A DNA stretch of 5,810 bases from Merdimonas faecigallinarum (GCA_019119285.1 DWXJ01000013.1:1-5810), one strand, 5' to 3'. Counted from the first letter of the stretch, positions 1 to 5,623 are shown. A program made the numbers and translations. Notes: a model not told the origin generated them from the sequence alone.

Positions 1-23
1 TTTTTGGTTAGTAGGCATATCTA

Positions 24-32
24 ATTATACCA
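24..32 (-). promoter_or_regulatory. Possible extended -10 promoter reading leftward
   Basis: The minus strand carries TGG-TATAAT, a perfect -10 hexamer with the upstream TG of an extended -10 element. No good -35 hexamer is present 16-18 bases upstream; that region is a GC-rich hairpin. Transcription would leave the window on the left. Confidence 0.3.
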
Positions 33-38
33 CGGATT

Positions 39-69
39 ACGGGCTCTTCGGGGCCTGTTTTCTGTTTTT
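39..69 (+). terminator. Rho-independent terminator with UUCG tetraloop
   Basis: An 8-bp stem (39-46 paired with 51-58, including two G-U pairs in RNA) closes on a C(UUCG)G tetraloop, one of the most stable RNA loops. It is followed by TTTTCTGTTTTT (58-69). This fits an intrinsic terminator for rightward transcription entering from the left. The T-run is interrupted, so efficiency is uncertain. Confidence 0.5.
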
Positions 70-82
70 AGGTATAAAAAGT

Positions 83-136
83 GGAGCTGTTGCTCCAGTA
101 GATTATCTATCTACTTTTGCAACAGCCCCTTTTTTT
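83..136 (+). terminator. Rho-independent terminator, long nested hairpin
   Basis: The outer arms GGAGCTGTTGC (83-93) and GCAACAGCCCC (119-129) pair with one mismatch. An inner stem AGTAGA/TCTACT (97-102 with 110-115) pairs perfectly. Seven T residues follow (130-136). On the other strand the structure is followed by ACTTTTTA, so it may work in both directions. It insulates the downstream repeat and promoter from leftward genes, or forms the transcription block at the end of a mobile element. Confidence 0.7.
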
Positions 137-144
137 GTATTGGC

Positions 145-222
145 GGGTACACCCTGAGATCCATTTGGGTACACCGTGAAATGCAATTTGGGACGTAGAC
201 CTTTGCAAAAGGTCTACGTCCC
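145..222 (+). repeat. 78-bp repeat, copy 1, ending in a long hairpin
   Basis: This copy matches 1397-1474 at 76 of 78 positions in the same orientation. The first part is an imperfect tandem of a 22-23 bp unit, each beginning GGGTACACC(C/G)TGA. The second part is a perfect 15-bp stem (190-204 with 208-222) around a GCA loop. The hairpin is not followed by T residues on the plus strand (CAAAAAAA follows), so it is not an ordinary terminator for rightward transcription. Its right flank differs from copy 2: the arm extension AAATTGC seen there is replaced by A-rich promoter DNA. It resembles REP-like palindromes of the kind moved by REP-associated tyrosine transposases; that assignment is inference. 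Confidence 0.85.
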
Positions 223-233
223 CAAAAAAAGTG

Positions 234-262
234 TTGACAAATAAAGTTGTCAATGTTATAGT
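234..262 (+). promoter_or_regulatory. Sigma-A promoter of the regulator/membrane-protein unit
   Basis: A perfect -35 TTGACA (234-239) and a good -10 TATAGT (257-262) are separated by 17 bases. An A-rich tract (224-230) lies just upstream and may act as an UP element. Predicted transcription start is near 269, leaving a leader of about 138 bases before the ATG at 407. Operator-like sites overlap the -35/spacer and the start region, so the promoter is probably repressible. Confidence 0.8.
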
Positions 263-312
263 TTGGGTGACAAGAAAAGTTGTCAAAATGAAAAACATAT
301 TTGTCATGACAA
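235..312. promoter_or_regulatory. Array of operator-like inverted repeats TGACAA-N6-TTGTCA
   Basis: Three 18-bp sites share the same layout. O1 (235-252) and O2 (268-285) are exact: TGACAA, six bases, TTGTCA. O3 (289-306) has TGAAAA in the left arm and an exact right arm. The start-to-start distances are 33 and 21 bases, about three and two helical turns, so all sites face the same side of the DNA. A further TGACAA half-site (307-312) directly abuts O3. O1 overlaps the -35 box and spacer; O2 covers the expected transcription start. This is the expected arrangement for autorepression by the XRE protein encoded just downstream; the protein-site pairing is inference. Confidence 0.72.
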
Positions 313-365
313 GAAAAAAGAAAAGAAGTTTATACATGCATGAATATTTACGAATGGATTTCCAT

Positions 366-385
366 GGCTGTTTTAGAGAACAGCC
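366..385 (+). other. Leader hairpin just upstream of the regulator's ribosome binding site
   Basis: GGCTGTT (366-372) pairs perfectly with AACAGCC (379-385) around a six-base loop, ending 8 bases before the ribosome binding site AGGAG (394-398). There is no T-run, so it is not a terminator. It could stabilise the mRNA 5' region or tune translation. The rest of the leader (about 263-406) holds no convincing gene. Confidence 0.4.
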
Positions 386-406
386 ACGCGGAGAGGAGAG
401 GTGTAT

Positions 407-613
407 ATGGGGCTTAAGAACCATGTGAAGGAACATCGGGCAAGATTGAATGTGAATCAATCGCAGCTGGGCAAGATGGCTGGAGTATCCAGGCAGACGA
501 TCAGCCTGATCGAGAGGGGCGATTATTCGCCGTCAGTGGCACTGGCGTTGAAACTTGCGAATATTTTTGGAGTTCCTGTAGAAGAAATTTTTGAGCTTGA
601 GGAGGATGAGTAG
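407..613 (+). CDS. XRE/Cro-CI family helix-turn-helix transcriptional regulator
   Basis: This 68-residue protein is essentially one HTH_3 domain. The helix-turn-helix spans about residues 18-38, with SQLGKMAGVSRQTISLIERG reading as the two DNA-contacting helices. The tail VPVEEIFELEEDE is typical of small stand-alone regulators of the YozG/YgzD type found in Firmicutes. The ATG at 407 is chosen because AGGAG (394-398) lies 8 bases upstream; a GTG at 401 in the same frame would be only 2 bases from that site. It is cytoplasmic and probably binds DNA as a dimer. The membrane-protein gene starts 1 base after its stop, and that gene's ribosome binding site GAGGAGG (599-605) lies inside this coding region, so the two are co-translated. 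Likely autoregulated through the TGACAA-N6-TTGTCA sites at its promoter (inference). There is no sensor or toxin domain. Confidence 0.9.
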   Translation: MGLKNHVKEHRARLNVNQSQLGKMAGVSRQTISLIERGDYSPSVALALKLANIFGVPVEEIFELEEDE

Positions 614-614
614 T

Positions 615-1271
615 ATGAAGACAAAGAGAGAAAATAAGTTGAATTCATATGTGAAAATGATACTTATTATGTGTGGAGGCGGAGTGATCGGTGCATTTTT
701 GGGCGCGGGGATATTTATGCTGCAGGATGGAATAGATGAACCGTTTCCGCCAGTAGTAGAGTGGCTTGGCAATCAGGTGGATGTAATCTTGTGGATTTTT
801 GTGGTGATATCTCTGATTTTAAGCCTGATCTGCTATCGAAATGCAGAACACTATATCCGGCAGATGGATGTGGAAGATGATTCTCTGATGGAAATGTTGG
901 ACTGCGGATATGAGCGGTGGAGTTCTTTCGGAGTAGCAGGGTCGAACGTGATTGTGTGTCTTGCAATGGTGTTCTTTGCTTTCGGCTTTCCGGTTGAAGA
1001 CGAGGAGACCGCAAAGCGCCTGCTGGGAGCGATAGTGCCGTTTCTTCTTACAGTCATTGTGTGTACGATGTATCAGGTTGCCGCTGTCAGACAGATGCGT
1101 AGAAAAGATCCTTCCAAGAAAGGGGACGCGGCGGATCTGCATTTTGAAAAAGAATGGCTGGAAAGCTGTGATGAAGCAGAACAGATGGTAATTTATAAAG
1201 CCAGTTACAAAACAGTTGTCCTGATGAAGACAATCCTTATGGTATTGCTGGTAATTGCAATGCTCGGATAA
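615..1271 (+). CDS. DUF3169-like multi-pass membrane protein, shortened by an in-frame stop
   Basis: The 218-residue product has hydrophobic segments at about residues 15-37, 54-73, 109-125, 136-155 and 200-218, with a charged loop at 160-190 containing a DEAEQMVIYKASYK-like stretch (186-199). I read this as the DUF3169 family, integral membrane proteins of unknown function often encoded beside a small XRE regulator; the assignment is from memory of the family. The ATG at 615 is preferred over ATG 606 because GAGGAGG (599-605) sits 9 bases upstream of 615 but directly abuts 606. The frame ends at TAA 1269-1271 inside the fifth segment, yet the same frame continues as sensible membrane-protein sequence for 38 more codons to a second TAA at 1386. 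The full-length ancestor would be about 257 residues, near the family's usual length. The gene is therefore probably recently disrupted, unless the stop is read through or is a sequencing error. Confidence 0.78.
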   Translation: MKTKRENKLNSYVKMILIMCGGGVIGAFLGAGIFMLQDGIDEPFPPVVEWLGNQVDVILWIFVVISLILSLICYRNAEHYIRQMDVEDDSLMEMLDCGYERWSSFGVAGSNVIVCLAMVFFAFGFPVEDEETAKRLLGAIVPFLLTVIVCTMYQVAAVRQMRRKDPSKKGDAADLHFEKEWLESCDEAEQMVIYKASYKTVVLMKTILMVLLVIAMLG

Positions 1272-1388
1272 CTTTCCTTTGGGACAGGAATGATGGCAGT
1301 TGTATTGCTGGCATTTACCAATATCATTATGCTGACCACATATTCTATCTACTCGGTAAAGCTTCAGAAAATGAAATATGAGGGATAA
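1272..1388 (+). pseudogene. Detached C-terminal part of the DUF3169-like gene, after the in-frame stop
   Basis: Directly after TAA 1269-1271, and in the same frame, 38 codons encode LSFGTGMMAVVLLAFTNI and onward, then a tail ending SVKLQKMKYEG before TAA 1386-1388. The stretch supplies a sixth membrane segment and a short basic cytoplasmic tail, which is how DUF3169-like proteins usually end. No frameshift is needed to join it to the upstream gene, so a single nonsense change (for example from a TAC, AAA or CAA codon) explains the break. There is an ATG pair at 1290-1295 but no good ribosome binding site for independent expression. Confidence 0.7.
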
Positions 1389-1396
1389 AGCTGGTT

Positions 1397-1481
1397 GGGT
1401 ACACCCTGAAATTCATTTGGGTACACCGTGAAATGCAATTTGGGACGTAGACCTTTGCAAAAGGTCTACGTCCCAAATTGC
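1397..1481 (+). repeat. 78-bp repeat, copy 2, with 22-bp perfect hairpin
   Basis: This is the second copy of the element at 145-222, starting 8 bases after the second TAA of the membrane-protein frame. The tandem GGGTACACC units occupy about 1397-1441. The palindrome is longer than in copy 1: 1435-1456 pairs with 1460-1481 without mismatch around a GCA loop. It lies between convergent genes, ending 8 bases before the folBK stop codon. Neither strand has a T-run after the hairpin, so it is not a classical terminator, but a stem this long could stabilise 3' ends or slow polymerase from both sides. It resembles REP-type elements, which prefer such 3' intergenic spots. Confidence 0.85.
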
Positions 1482-1498
1482 GTTGCAAATTACGTTGC
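1475..1498. repeat. 12-bp tandem duplication at the repeat/folBK junction
   Basis: AAATTGCGTTGC (1475-1486) is followed directly by AAATTACGTTGC (1487-1498), 11 of 12 identical. The first unit includes the outer end of the copy 2 palindrome; the second includes the last codons and TAA of folBK. It may be a trace of how the element was placed here, or chance. Confidence 0.5.
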
Positions 1499-2308
1499 TA
1501 CTTCCCGGAGCATTTCCTGCACGGTCTTCCCGTTTGCCGGATGATGAAGGTAAGGTGCGATTTCTGCCAGGGGTTTTAGAACAAATTCCCGATTTGCCAG
1601 ATCAACGTGTGGGATGCACAGATTGGGATCGCCAAGGATCAGATCGTCATAAAACAGTATATCCAGATCCAGTGTTCTTGGCCCCCAGCGGCGGATTCGC
1701 TCGCGTCCGGCCTGTTGTTCTATCTTGTGCAGCTCGTCCAGAAGTTCGTAGGGCGTGAGCAAGGTGCGAAGTTTCAGGCATGCATTCAGGAAGTCATCCT
1801 GGTCTGTGACGCCGTAGGGGCTGGTGACCAGATAATCGGAAACTGCCTCTACCTGGCAGGTTTTGTGTTCTTTCAAAGCCTGCACTGCCTGGTCGAGATA
1901 GGCTTTTTTATCGCCCATGTTGGAGCCGATCCCCAGATAGGCGGTGTGCCAGCTGCGGCGGATTTTTACGGCGACGGATTCCAGGGGGAGTCCTATGGGC
2001 GCCCAGGGCTTCTGGATTGTAAGTTCTACGGCATCCAGCCCGGGTGTGTGCAGGAGAAACGCTTCTGCCAGCGCTTCTGCCGCGCGTTCGATGAGATGGA
2101 AGGTGTGGTTTTTCAGGAACTGGTCGATAAACTGGCAGATAGCGCCATAATCAATGGATGTCGTTAAGTTATCGGTAGTCCCGGCTTCCCGGGTGTCTGT
2201 GAACAGTATGGCCGAAACGAGAAATTTCTGGCCCAGTTTATTTTCTTCCGGAAAAACCCCGTGATTTGCGAAGATTTCCAGATTTTTAATGATGATCTGA
2301 TCTTTCAT
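1490..2308 (-). CDS. folBK: Bifunctional dihydroneopterin aldolase / 6-hydroxymethyl-dihydropterin pyrophosphokinase
   Basis: The 272-residue protein is a fusion. Residues 1-118 are FolB, which cleaves dihydroneopterin to 6-hydroxymethyl-dihydropterin and glycolaldehyde: NHGVFPEENKLGQKF (15-29) with Glu22, Glu74 in LIERAAEAL, and the catalytic-type Lys100 in IQKPWAPIG. Residues 120-272 are FolK, which transfers pyrophosphate from ATP: AYLGIGSNMGD (123-133), TSPYGVTDQDDFLNA (162-176), RIRRWGPRTLDLDI (204-217) with Asp214 and Asp216 as magnesium ligands, and IPHVDLANREFVLKPL (232-247). Both halves look intact. GGAGG lies 8 bases before the ATG. It is the last gene of the folate operon, 36 bases after folP. 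Fusing the two enzymes is common in Firmicutes and couples consecutive steps. The stop codon is 8 bases from the copy 2 palindrome, which seems to be the operon's 3' boundary. Confidence 0.95.
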   Translation of the reverse strand: MKDQIIIKNLEIFANHGVFPEENKLGQKFLVSAILFTDTREAGTTDNLTTSIDYGAICQFIDQFLKNHTFHLIERAAEALAEAFLLHTPGLDAVELTIQKPWAPIGLPLESVAVKIRRSWHTAYLGIGSNMGDKKAYLDQAVQALKEHKTCQVEAVSDYLVTSPYGVTDQDDFLNACLKLRTLLTPYELLDELHKIEQQAGRERIRRWGPRTLDLDILFYDDLILGDPNLCIPHVDLANREFVLKPLAEIAPYLHHPANGKTVQEMLREVAT

Positions 2309-2344
2309 AAAAACTGCCTCCCTGATCTAACGTATCGTTTGCAT

Positions 2345-3160
2345 TTAAAATTTGTCTGCTTTTCGGATCGCTTCTGTCATCTGGATCGCCCGCCTGTTCG
2401 CCCGTACATCGTGCACCCGGACAAAGGAGCAGCCGTGAAGCATGCCGTAAACGGTGGTGGCAAGGGTTCCTTCTTCCCGCTGATCAGCCGGCAGATCAAG
2501 AGTCAGGCCGATCACGGATTTCCGGGATGTTCCAAGCAGCACCGGGTATCCCAGTTCCTGCATCCGGTCAAGATTCCGGATCACTGCCAGGTTCATGTCA
2601 TAAGTTTTTCCAAATCCGACGCCTGGATCCAGCATGATCCGGTCGTCAGAAATACCGGCAGATTTGGCGGAACGAATACATTTTCTAAGATCTTCCAGAA
2701 AATCCGGGAAAAAATCCTGATAATCCGCTTCTTTCCGGTTGTGCATCAAGCAGCAGGATGCCTGGTATTTACGAATCACCGGGCCCATTTCCGGATCGTA
2801 CTGAAGCCCCCAGATGTCGTTGACCAGGTCGGCTCCAGCTTCCAGGGCGGCTCTTGCCACCCTGGATTTATAGGTATCAATGGAAATGGGAATATCAAAC
2901 CGCTGGTGTATGGCTTCGATCACGGGTGCGGTCCGCGAGATTTCTTCTTCATCCGTAATCTGCGTGTGGCCGGGGCGGGTGGATTCTCCGCCTATGTCCA
3001 GGATATCTGCGCCTTCCCGGATCATTTCTTCCGCATGAAACAGGGCGCTGTCCAGGCTGGTATATTTCCCGCCATCCGAAAAGGAATCGGGAGTTGTATT
3101 GAGGATCCCCATGATATAGGTGTGATTTTTCGTGTCAAACTGTCTGTTTCCAATAATCAT
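2345..3160 (-). CDS. folP: Dihydropteroate synthase
   Basis: This cytoplasmic enzyme condenses 6-hydroxymethyl-dihydropterin pyrophosphate with p-aminobenzoate and is the sulfonamide target. The 271-residue TIM-barrel shows every family landmark: MGILNTTPDSFSDGG (17-31), GGESTRPG (57-64), Asp95 in SIDT, NDIW (114-117), MHNR (139-142, the Gram-positive form), DPGVGFGKT (178-186), GTSRKS (210-215) and RVHDV (248-252). The frame is open further upstream to about 3355, but that part overlaps the HD gene and is not FolP-like. The ATG at 3160 gives the normal N-terminus. It starts 2 bases after the HD gene's stop, and the nearest good ribosome binding site (AAGGAG, inside the end of the HD gene) is about 14 bases away, longer than usual, so translational coupling is likely. 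No obvious sulfonamide-resistance insertion is visible in the loops. Confidence 0.96.
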   Translation of the reverse strand: MIIGNRQFDTKNHTYIMGILNTTPDSFSDGGKYTSLDSALFHAEEMIREGADILDIGGESTRPGHTQITDEEEISRTAPVIEAIHQRFDIPISIDTYKSRVARAALEAGADLVNDIWGLQYDPEMGPVIRKYQASCCLMHNRKEADYQDFFPDFLEDLRKCIRSAKSAGISDDRIMLDPGVGFGKTYDMNLAVIRNLDRMQELGYPVLLGTSRKSVIGLTLDLPADQREEGTLATTVYGMLHGCSFVRVHDVRANRRAIQMTEAIRKADKF

Positions 3161-3162
3161 GA

Positions 3163-3717
3163 TCAGATAAAAATCTCCTTGTTTTTCTTGGTTTCCGGCC
3201 AGTCGCAGGAGTCTTTCGCCGCGCAGTGAAAGCAGGCTCTGGAAGCCTTGTCGCTTTCGTAGAGCAGGCGCTCCAGCGGTTCTGCGCCGGATCTTAATGT
3301 CCGATGTCCGCGGATGGCGGTCAGGATCTGCCGGATATCTTCCGGGGAAAACCACGCCCCGCCTGGAAATGCCTCGGCGGTATCTGCAATATCCTTAAGG
3401 ATACAGGAAGCGATCCTGGCGCTGGCAATCTCATGGGGCGTTCCCTCTTCATACTGCTGCCATTTTCCGATGTCATGCAGAAGGGCGGCCGCATAGATCT
3501 GGTCTTTTGAGACCGGGATACTTTCTTCCAGGGACCGGATATAGGCGATCCTGGCGGTATCCAGAAAATGTTCCATCCCGTGCCGGCAGTAGATCCTGTC
3601 TTTTTCCCATTCCTGGATCCGCTGAAAAGAGCTCTGAAAAAGCGGATGCTTCCAGATGGCTGTCATTTTGCGTGAGAAAAGGTTTTTTTCGCTTCCTTCT
3701 TCTGTTACAGGATTCAT
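3163..3717 (-). CDS. HD-domain metal-dependent phosphohydrolase in the folate operon
   Basis: The 184-residue protein carries the HD pattern: His46/His50 in CRHGMEHFLDTA, the signature LLHDIGKW with His81-Asp82, His95 in PHEIA, His138 in RGHR, and Asp156 in ESDKASR. This pattern binds one or two metal ions for phosphate-ester hydrolysis. A C-terminal cysteine group, CFHCAAKDSC (162-171, spacing CxxCx5C), may bind metal or stabilise the fold. The ATG at 3717 is preferred: AAGGA lies 9 bases upstream, whereas ATG 3726 in the same frame directly abuts it. It begins 1 base after the folE stop and ends 2 bases before folP, so it is tightly embedded in pterin synthesis. Known precedent: archaeal MptB, an HD enzyme, acts on dihydroneopterin cyclic phosphate. 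I infer a role in removing phosphate from dihydroneopterin triphosphate, a step with no other candidate here. The exact substrate cannot be read from sequence. Confidence 0.88.
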   Translation of the reverse strand: MNPVTEEGSEKNLFSRKMTAIWKHPLFQSSFQRIQEWEKDRIYCRHGMEHFLDTARIAYIRSLEESIPVSKDQIYAAALLHDIGKWQQYEEGTPHEIASARIASCILKDIADTAEAFPGGAWFSPEDIRQILTAIRGHRTLRSGAEPLERLLYESDKASRACFHCAAKDSCDWPETKKNKEIFI

Positions 3718-3718
3718 A

Positions 3719-4282
3719 TTACACATTCCTTTCTAACATCCGGAAGAAACGCGCTTCCAGTTCCGGATCTGTGGCAAAAAGTCCGCGTCTGGCCAGACAC
3801 ACTGTTTTGCTTCCCGGTTTTTTGATGCCGCGCATGGTCATGCACAGATGCTCGGCTTCGGTCATAACGAGAACGCCCTTTGGCTGCATGCAGGTCATCA
3901 GAGCTTCTGCGATCTGGTCAGTCAGCTGCTCCTGCAGCTGCAGTCTTCTGGCATAGACTTCCACAGTCCGCGCCAGCTTGCTAAGGCCCACTACCTGACC
4001 GTCGGGAATATAAGCGATATGTACCTTTCCAAAGAAGGGCAGCATGTGGTGCTCACAGGTGGAATAAAAAGTAATGTCCTTTTCCAGCACCATTTCACTG
4101 TTGGTGGTCTGAAACATTTTGGAGAGATGTGTGGAAGGAGTTTCCTCCATGCCTGCAAAGAGTTCCGTATACATCCGGGCAATCCGGTCCGGGGTCTCAA
4201 GAAGCCCTTCCCGGGACGGATCTTCGCCGATCCCTTCCAGCAGCAGGCGTACGCCTTCTTTGATTTTGTTCTGATCGATCAT
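3719..4282 (-). CDS. folE: GTP cyclohydrolase I
   Basis: The 187-residue enzyme converts GTP to 7,8-dihydroneopterin triphosphate, the first committed step of folate synthesis. It shows the type IA signature: zinc ligands Cys76 and His79 in STCEHHMLPFFG (74-85) and Cys147 in EAEHLCMTMRG (142-152), plus IAYIPDGQVVGLSKLAR (89-105) and RRLQLQEQLT (112-121). The C-terminus RGIKKPGSKT and onward is also typical. Length is normal for bacterial FolE without an N-terminal extension. GAGGA sits 7 bases before the ATG. It lies 33 bases after folC, and its final codons carry the ribosome binding site for the HD gene. The active form in this family is a homodecamer. There is no sign of the zinc-independent FolE2 type. 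Confidence 0.96.
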   Translation of the reverse strand: MIDQNKIKEGVRLLLEGIGEDPSREGLLETPDRIARMYTELFAGMEETPSTHLSKMFQTTNSEMVLEKDITFYSTCEHHMLPFFGKVHIAYIPDGQVVGLSKLARTVEVYARRLQLQEQLTDQIAEALMTCMQPKGVLVMTEAEHLCMTMRGIKKPGSKTVCLARRGLFATDPELEARFFRMLERNV

Positions 4283-4315
4283 GATGGATTCCTCATTTCT
4301 ATATAAATATGTTGT

Positions 4316-5623
4316 TTACAGATCCGGCATAAATATGTGTTCTACAGATTCGGCAACCGCGCCAAGATAAGAGAGAGAACCAAAGGCAACAATGACGTCC
4401 TGCCCTCCTGCTTCCTGCAGGACAGCCTCGACTGCTGCATCTATGGAAGGCTCTGCCTGAACCGGCACATTTTCACTGCAGTATTCCCGCATCACCAGGG
4501 CCAGCGTCTGCCCCGGAAGAGAGCGGGACGCGTCCGGAAGTGTGACTGTATGAACGGAAGCAGCAAGGGGAGCCATAATGGCCGCGATGTTCCGGTAATC
4601 TTTATCTTTAAAAACGCCCATGACCAGGATCAGACGTTTCCCGGAAAAGCAGCGTTCCAGAGTTTCTCTCAGACAGCGCGCGGCTGCGGGGTTGTGGGCG
4701 CCGTCCACGAAAAAGAGAGGTTCCTTTTTCAGACAAGTGAACCGGCCGAACCATCGGACGCCGGAAAAACCACGCCGGATGGCATCTTCCGGAATAGAAT
4801 AGCCCTGCTGTTTCAGCCCTGCGATCACCTCCAGAGCCACTGAGGCATTGACCGCCTGATGAGTCCCGGGCAGAGAAACCGGCAGATCCTGATATTCCTG
4901 ATAGGAAATGCTCTGTCCCAGGTAATCCTCCCGCAGGATCTGAATATCCGCAGCATTTACCGTGTGAAGGGGACATCCATTCCGGGCGGCCTGGTATTTT
5001 AGTACGGCAAGCACTTCGTCATCCTGCGGAGCAGAGACCACCCGGCAGCCCGGCTTGATGATGCCGGATTTGGTCCGGGCGATTTCTTCGAGAGTGTTTC
5101 CAAGAACTCCCAGATGATCCAGACTGACGGCGGTAAACACCGCGCACACAGGAGACGGGATAATGTTGGTGGCATCACTTTCCCCGCCCATTCCACATTC
5201 CAGGACGACAAAATCACAATGTTGCTCCTTGAAATACAAAAAAGCTATTGCCGTTTCAATTTCAAACACAGTCGGACTTGACTTACCGGCTGCCTTCATA
5301 CGGTCAATAGCTTGCATTGTCTGCTCTGTCAGTCTGGCGAAAGTATCTTCAGATATCGGGATCTGATCCACCTGAATCTTTTCCAGATAGGAAACCACTG
5401 TCGGCGATATATATCTGCCGGTCCGGTATCCTGCTTCGCTTAAGACTGACGAAGTGTATGCAAGCACAGATCCCTTTCCATTGGTTCCGGCAATATGTAT
5501 GAAATTCAGATCCTTCTGAGGATCCTGAAGTTCACGCAACAGCTCACGAATCGTATCCAAGCCAAGTACACTTCCGTATTTCGACACATGGTCCAAATAT
5601 ACCCTTGCTTCTTTATAGGTCAC
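4316..5623 (-). CDS. folC: Folylpolyglutamate synthase / dihydrofolate synthase
   Basis: This 435-residue Mur-ligase-family enzyme adds glutamate to dihydropteroate and/or to folates using ATP. Motifs in order: P-loop IAGTNGKGS (44-52), TVFE (118-121), ECGMGGESDATN (142-153), SLDHLGVLG (167-175), TKSGIIKPG (184-192) with Lys185 in the position usually carbamylated, WFGRF (291-295), VDGAHNP (306-312), and FGSLSYLG (414-421). Length matches the family. The start is a GTG at 5623: the N-terminus MTYKEARVYL is typical, no nearby in-frame ATG fits, and GAAGGGA lies 10 bases upstream. A GTG start with a modest binding site suggests moderate translation. It is the first gene of the operon, 39 or so bases after the predicted transcription start. 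Whether it has both activities cannot be decided from sequence, but no second FolC is visible. Confidence 0.95.
   Translation of the reverse strand: MTYKEARVYLDHVSKYGSVLGLDTIRELLRELQDPQKDLNFIHIAGTNGKGSVLAYTSSVLSEAGYRTGRYISPTVVSYLEKIQVDQIPISEDTFARLTEQTMQAIDRMKAAGKSSPTVFEIETAIAFLYFKEQHCDFVVLECGMGGESDATNIIPSPVCAVFTAVSLDHLGVLGNTLEEIARTKSGIIKPGCRVVSAPQDDEVLAVLKYQAARNGCPLHTVNAADIQILREDYLGQSISYQEYQDLPVSLPGTHQAVNASVALEVIAGLKQQGYSIPEDAIRRGFSGVRWFGRFTCLKKEPLFFVDGAHNPAAARCLRETLERCFSGKRLILVMGVFKDKDYRNIAAIMAPLAASVHTVTLPDASRSLPGQTLALVMREYCSENVPVQAEPSIDAAVEAVLQEAGGQDVIVAFGSLSYLGAVAESVEHIFMPDL

Larger units (their letters stand above)
1..129 (-). mobile_element. Possible end of an insertion sequence continuing leftward (tentative)
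   Basis: Read on the minus strand from 129, the sequence begins GGGGCTGTTGCAAAA, which resembles the terminal inverted repeats of several transposase families (IS6- and IS1182-type ends often contain CTGTTGCAAA). It is followed by an internal hairpin, then by an extended -10 box (TGGTATAAT, 32-24) and an ATG at 18-16 opening a frame that reads MPTNQK before the window ends. This is the usual arrangement of an IS end: tip, transcription-blocking hairpin, promoter, transposase start. No transposase domain is visible, the matching end is outside the window, and no target duplication can be checked. The ATG lies only 6 bases after the -10 box, so it would need leaderless translation. Treat this as a hypothesis. 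Confidence 0.27.

Noticed and set aside
2..157. Rightward open frame of 51 codons entering from the left edge, ending at TGA 155-157
   Set aside because: It runs through two terminator hairpins and their T-runs, which explain its hydrophobic composition; a frame this short is not unusual by chance.
288..428. Possible upstream ORF starting ATG 288 and overlapping the regulator's start
   Set aside because: No ribosome binding site precedes the ATG, the sequence covers operator sites, and the lysine-rich start reflects A-rich leader DNA.
407..1388. Toxin-antitoxin pair
   Set aside because: The XRE protein could pass for an antitoxin, but the partner is a large multi-pass membrane protein without a toxin fold; a regulator plus membrane protein unit fits better.
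145..1481. CRISPR array
   Set aside because: There are only two widely spaced copies of the repeat, separated by genes rather than short spacers, and no cas gene.
2261..3229. Long rightward ORF opposite folP (322 codons), with similar rightward ORFs opposite folBK, folE and folC
   Set aside because: These are antisense shadows of strongly recognisable folate genes, with no ribosome binding sites or family motifs.
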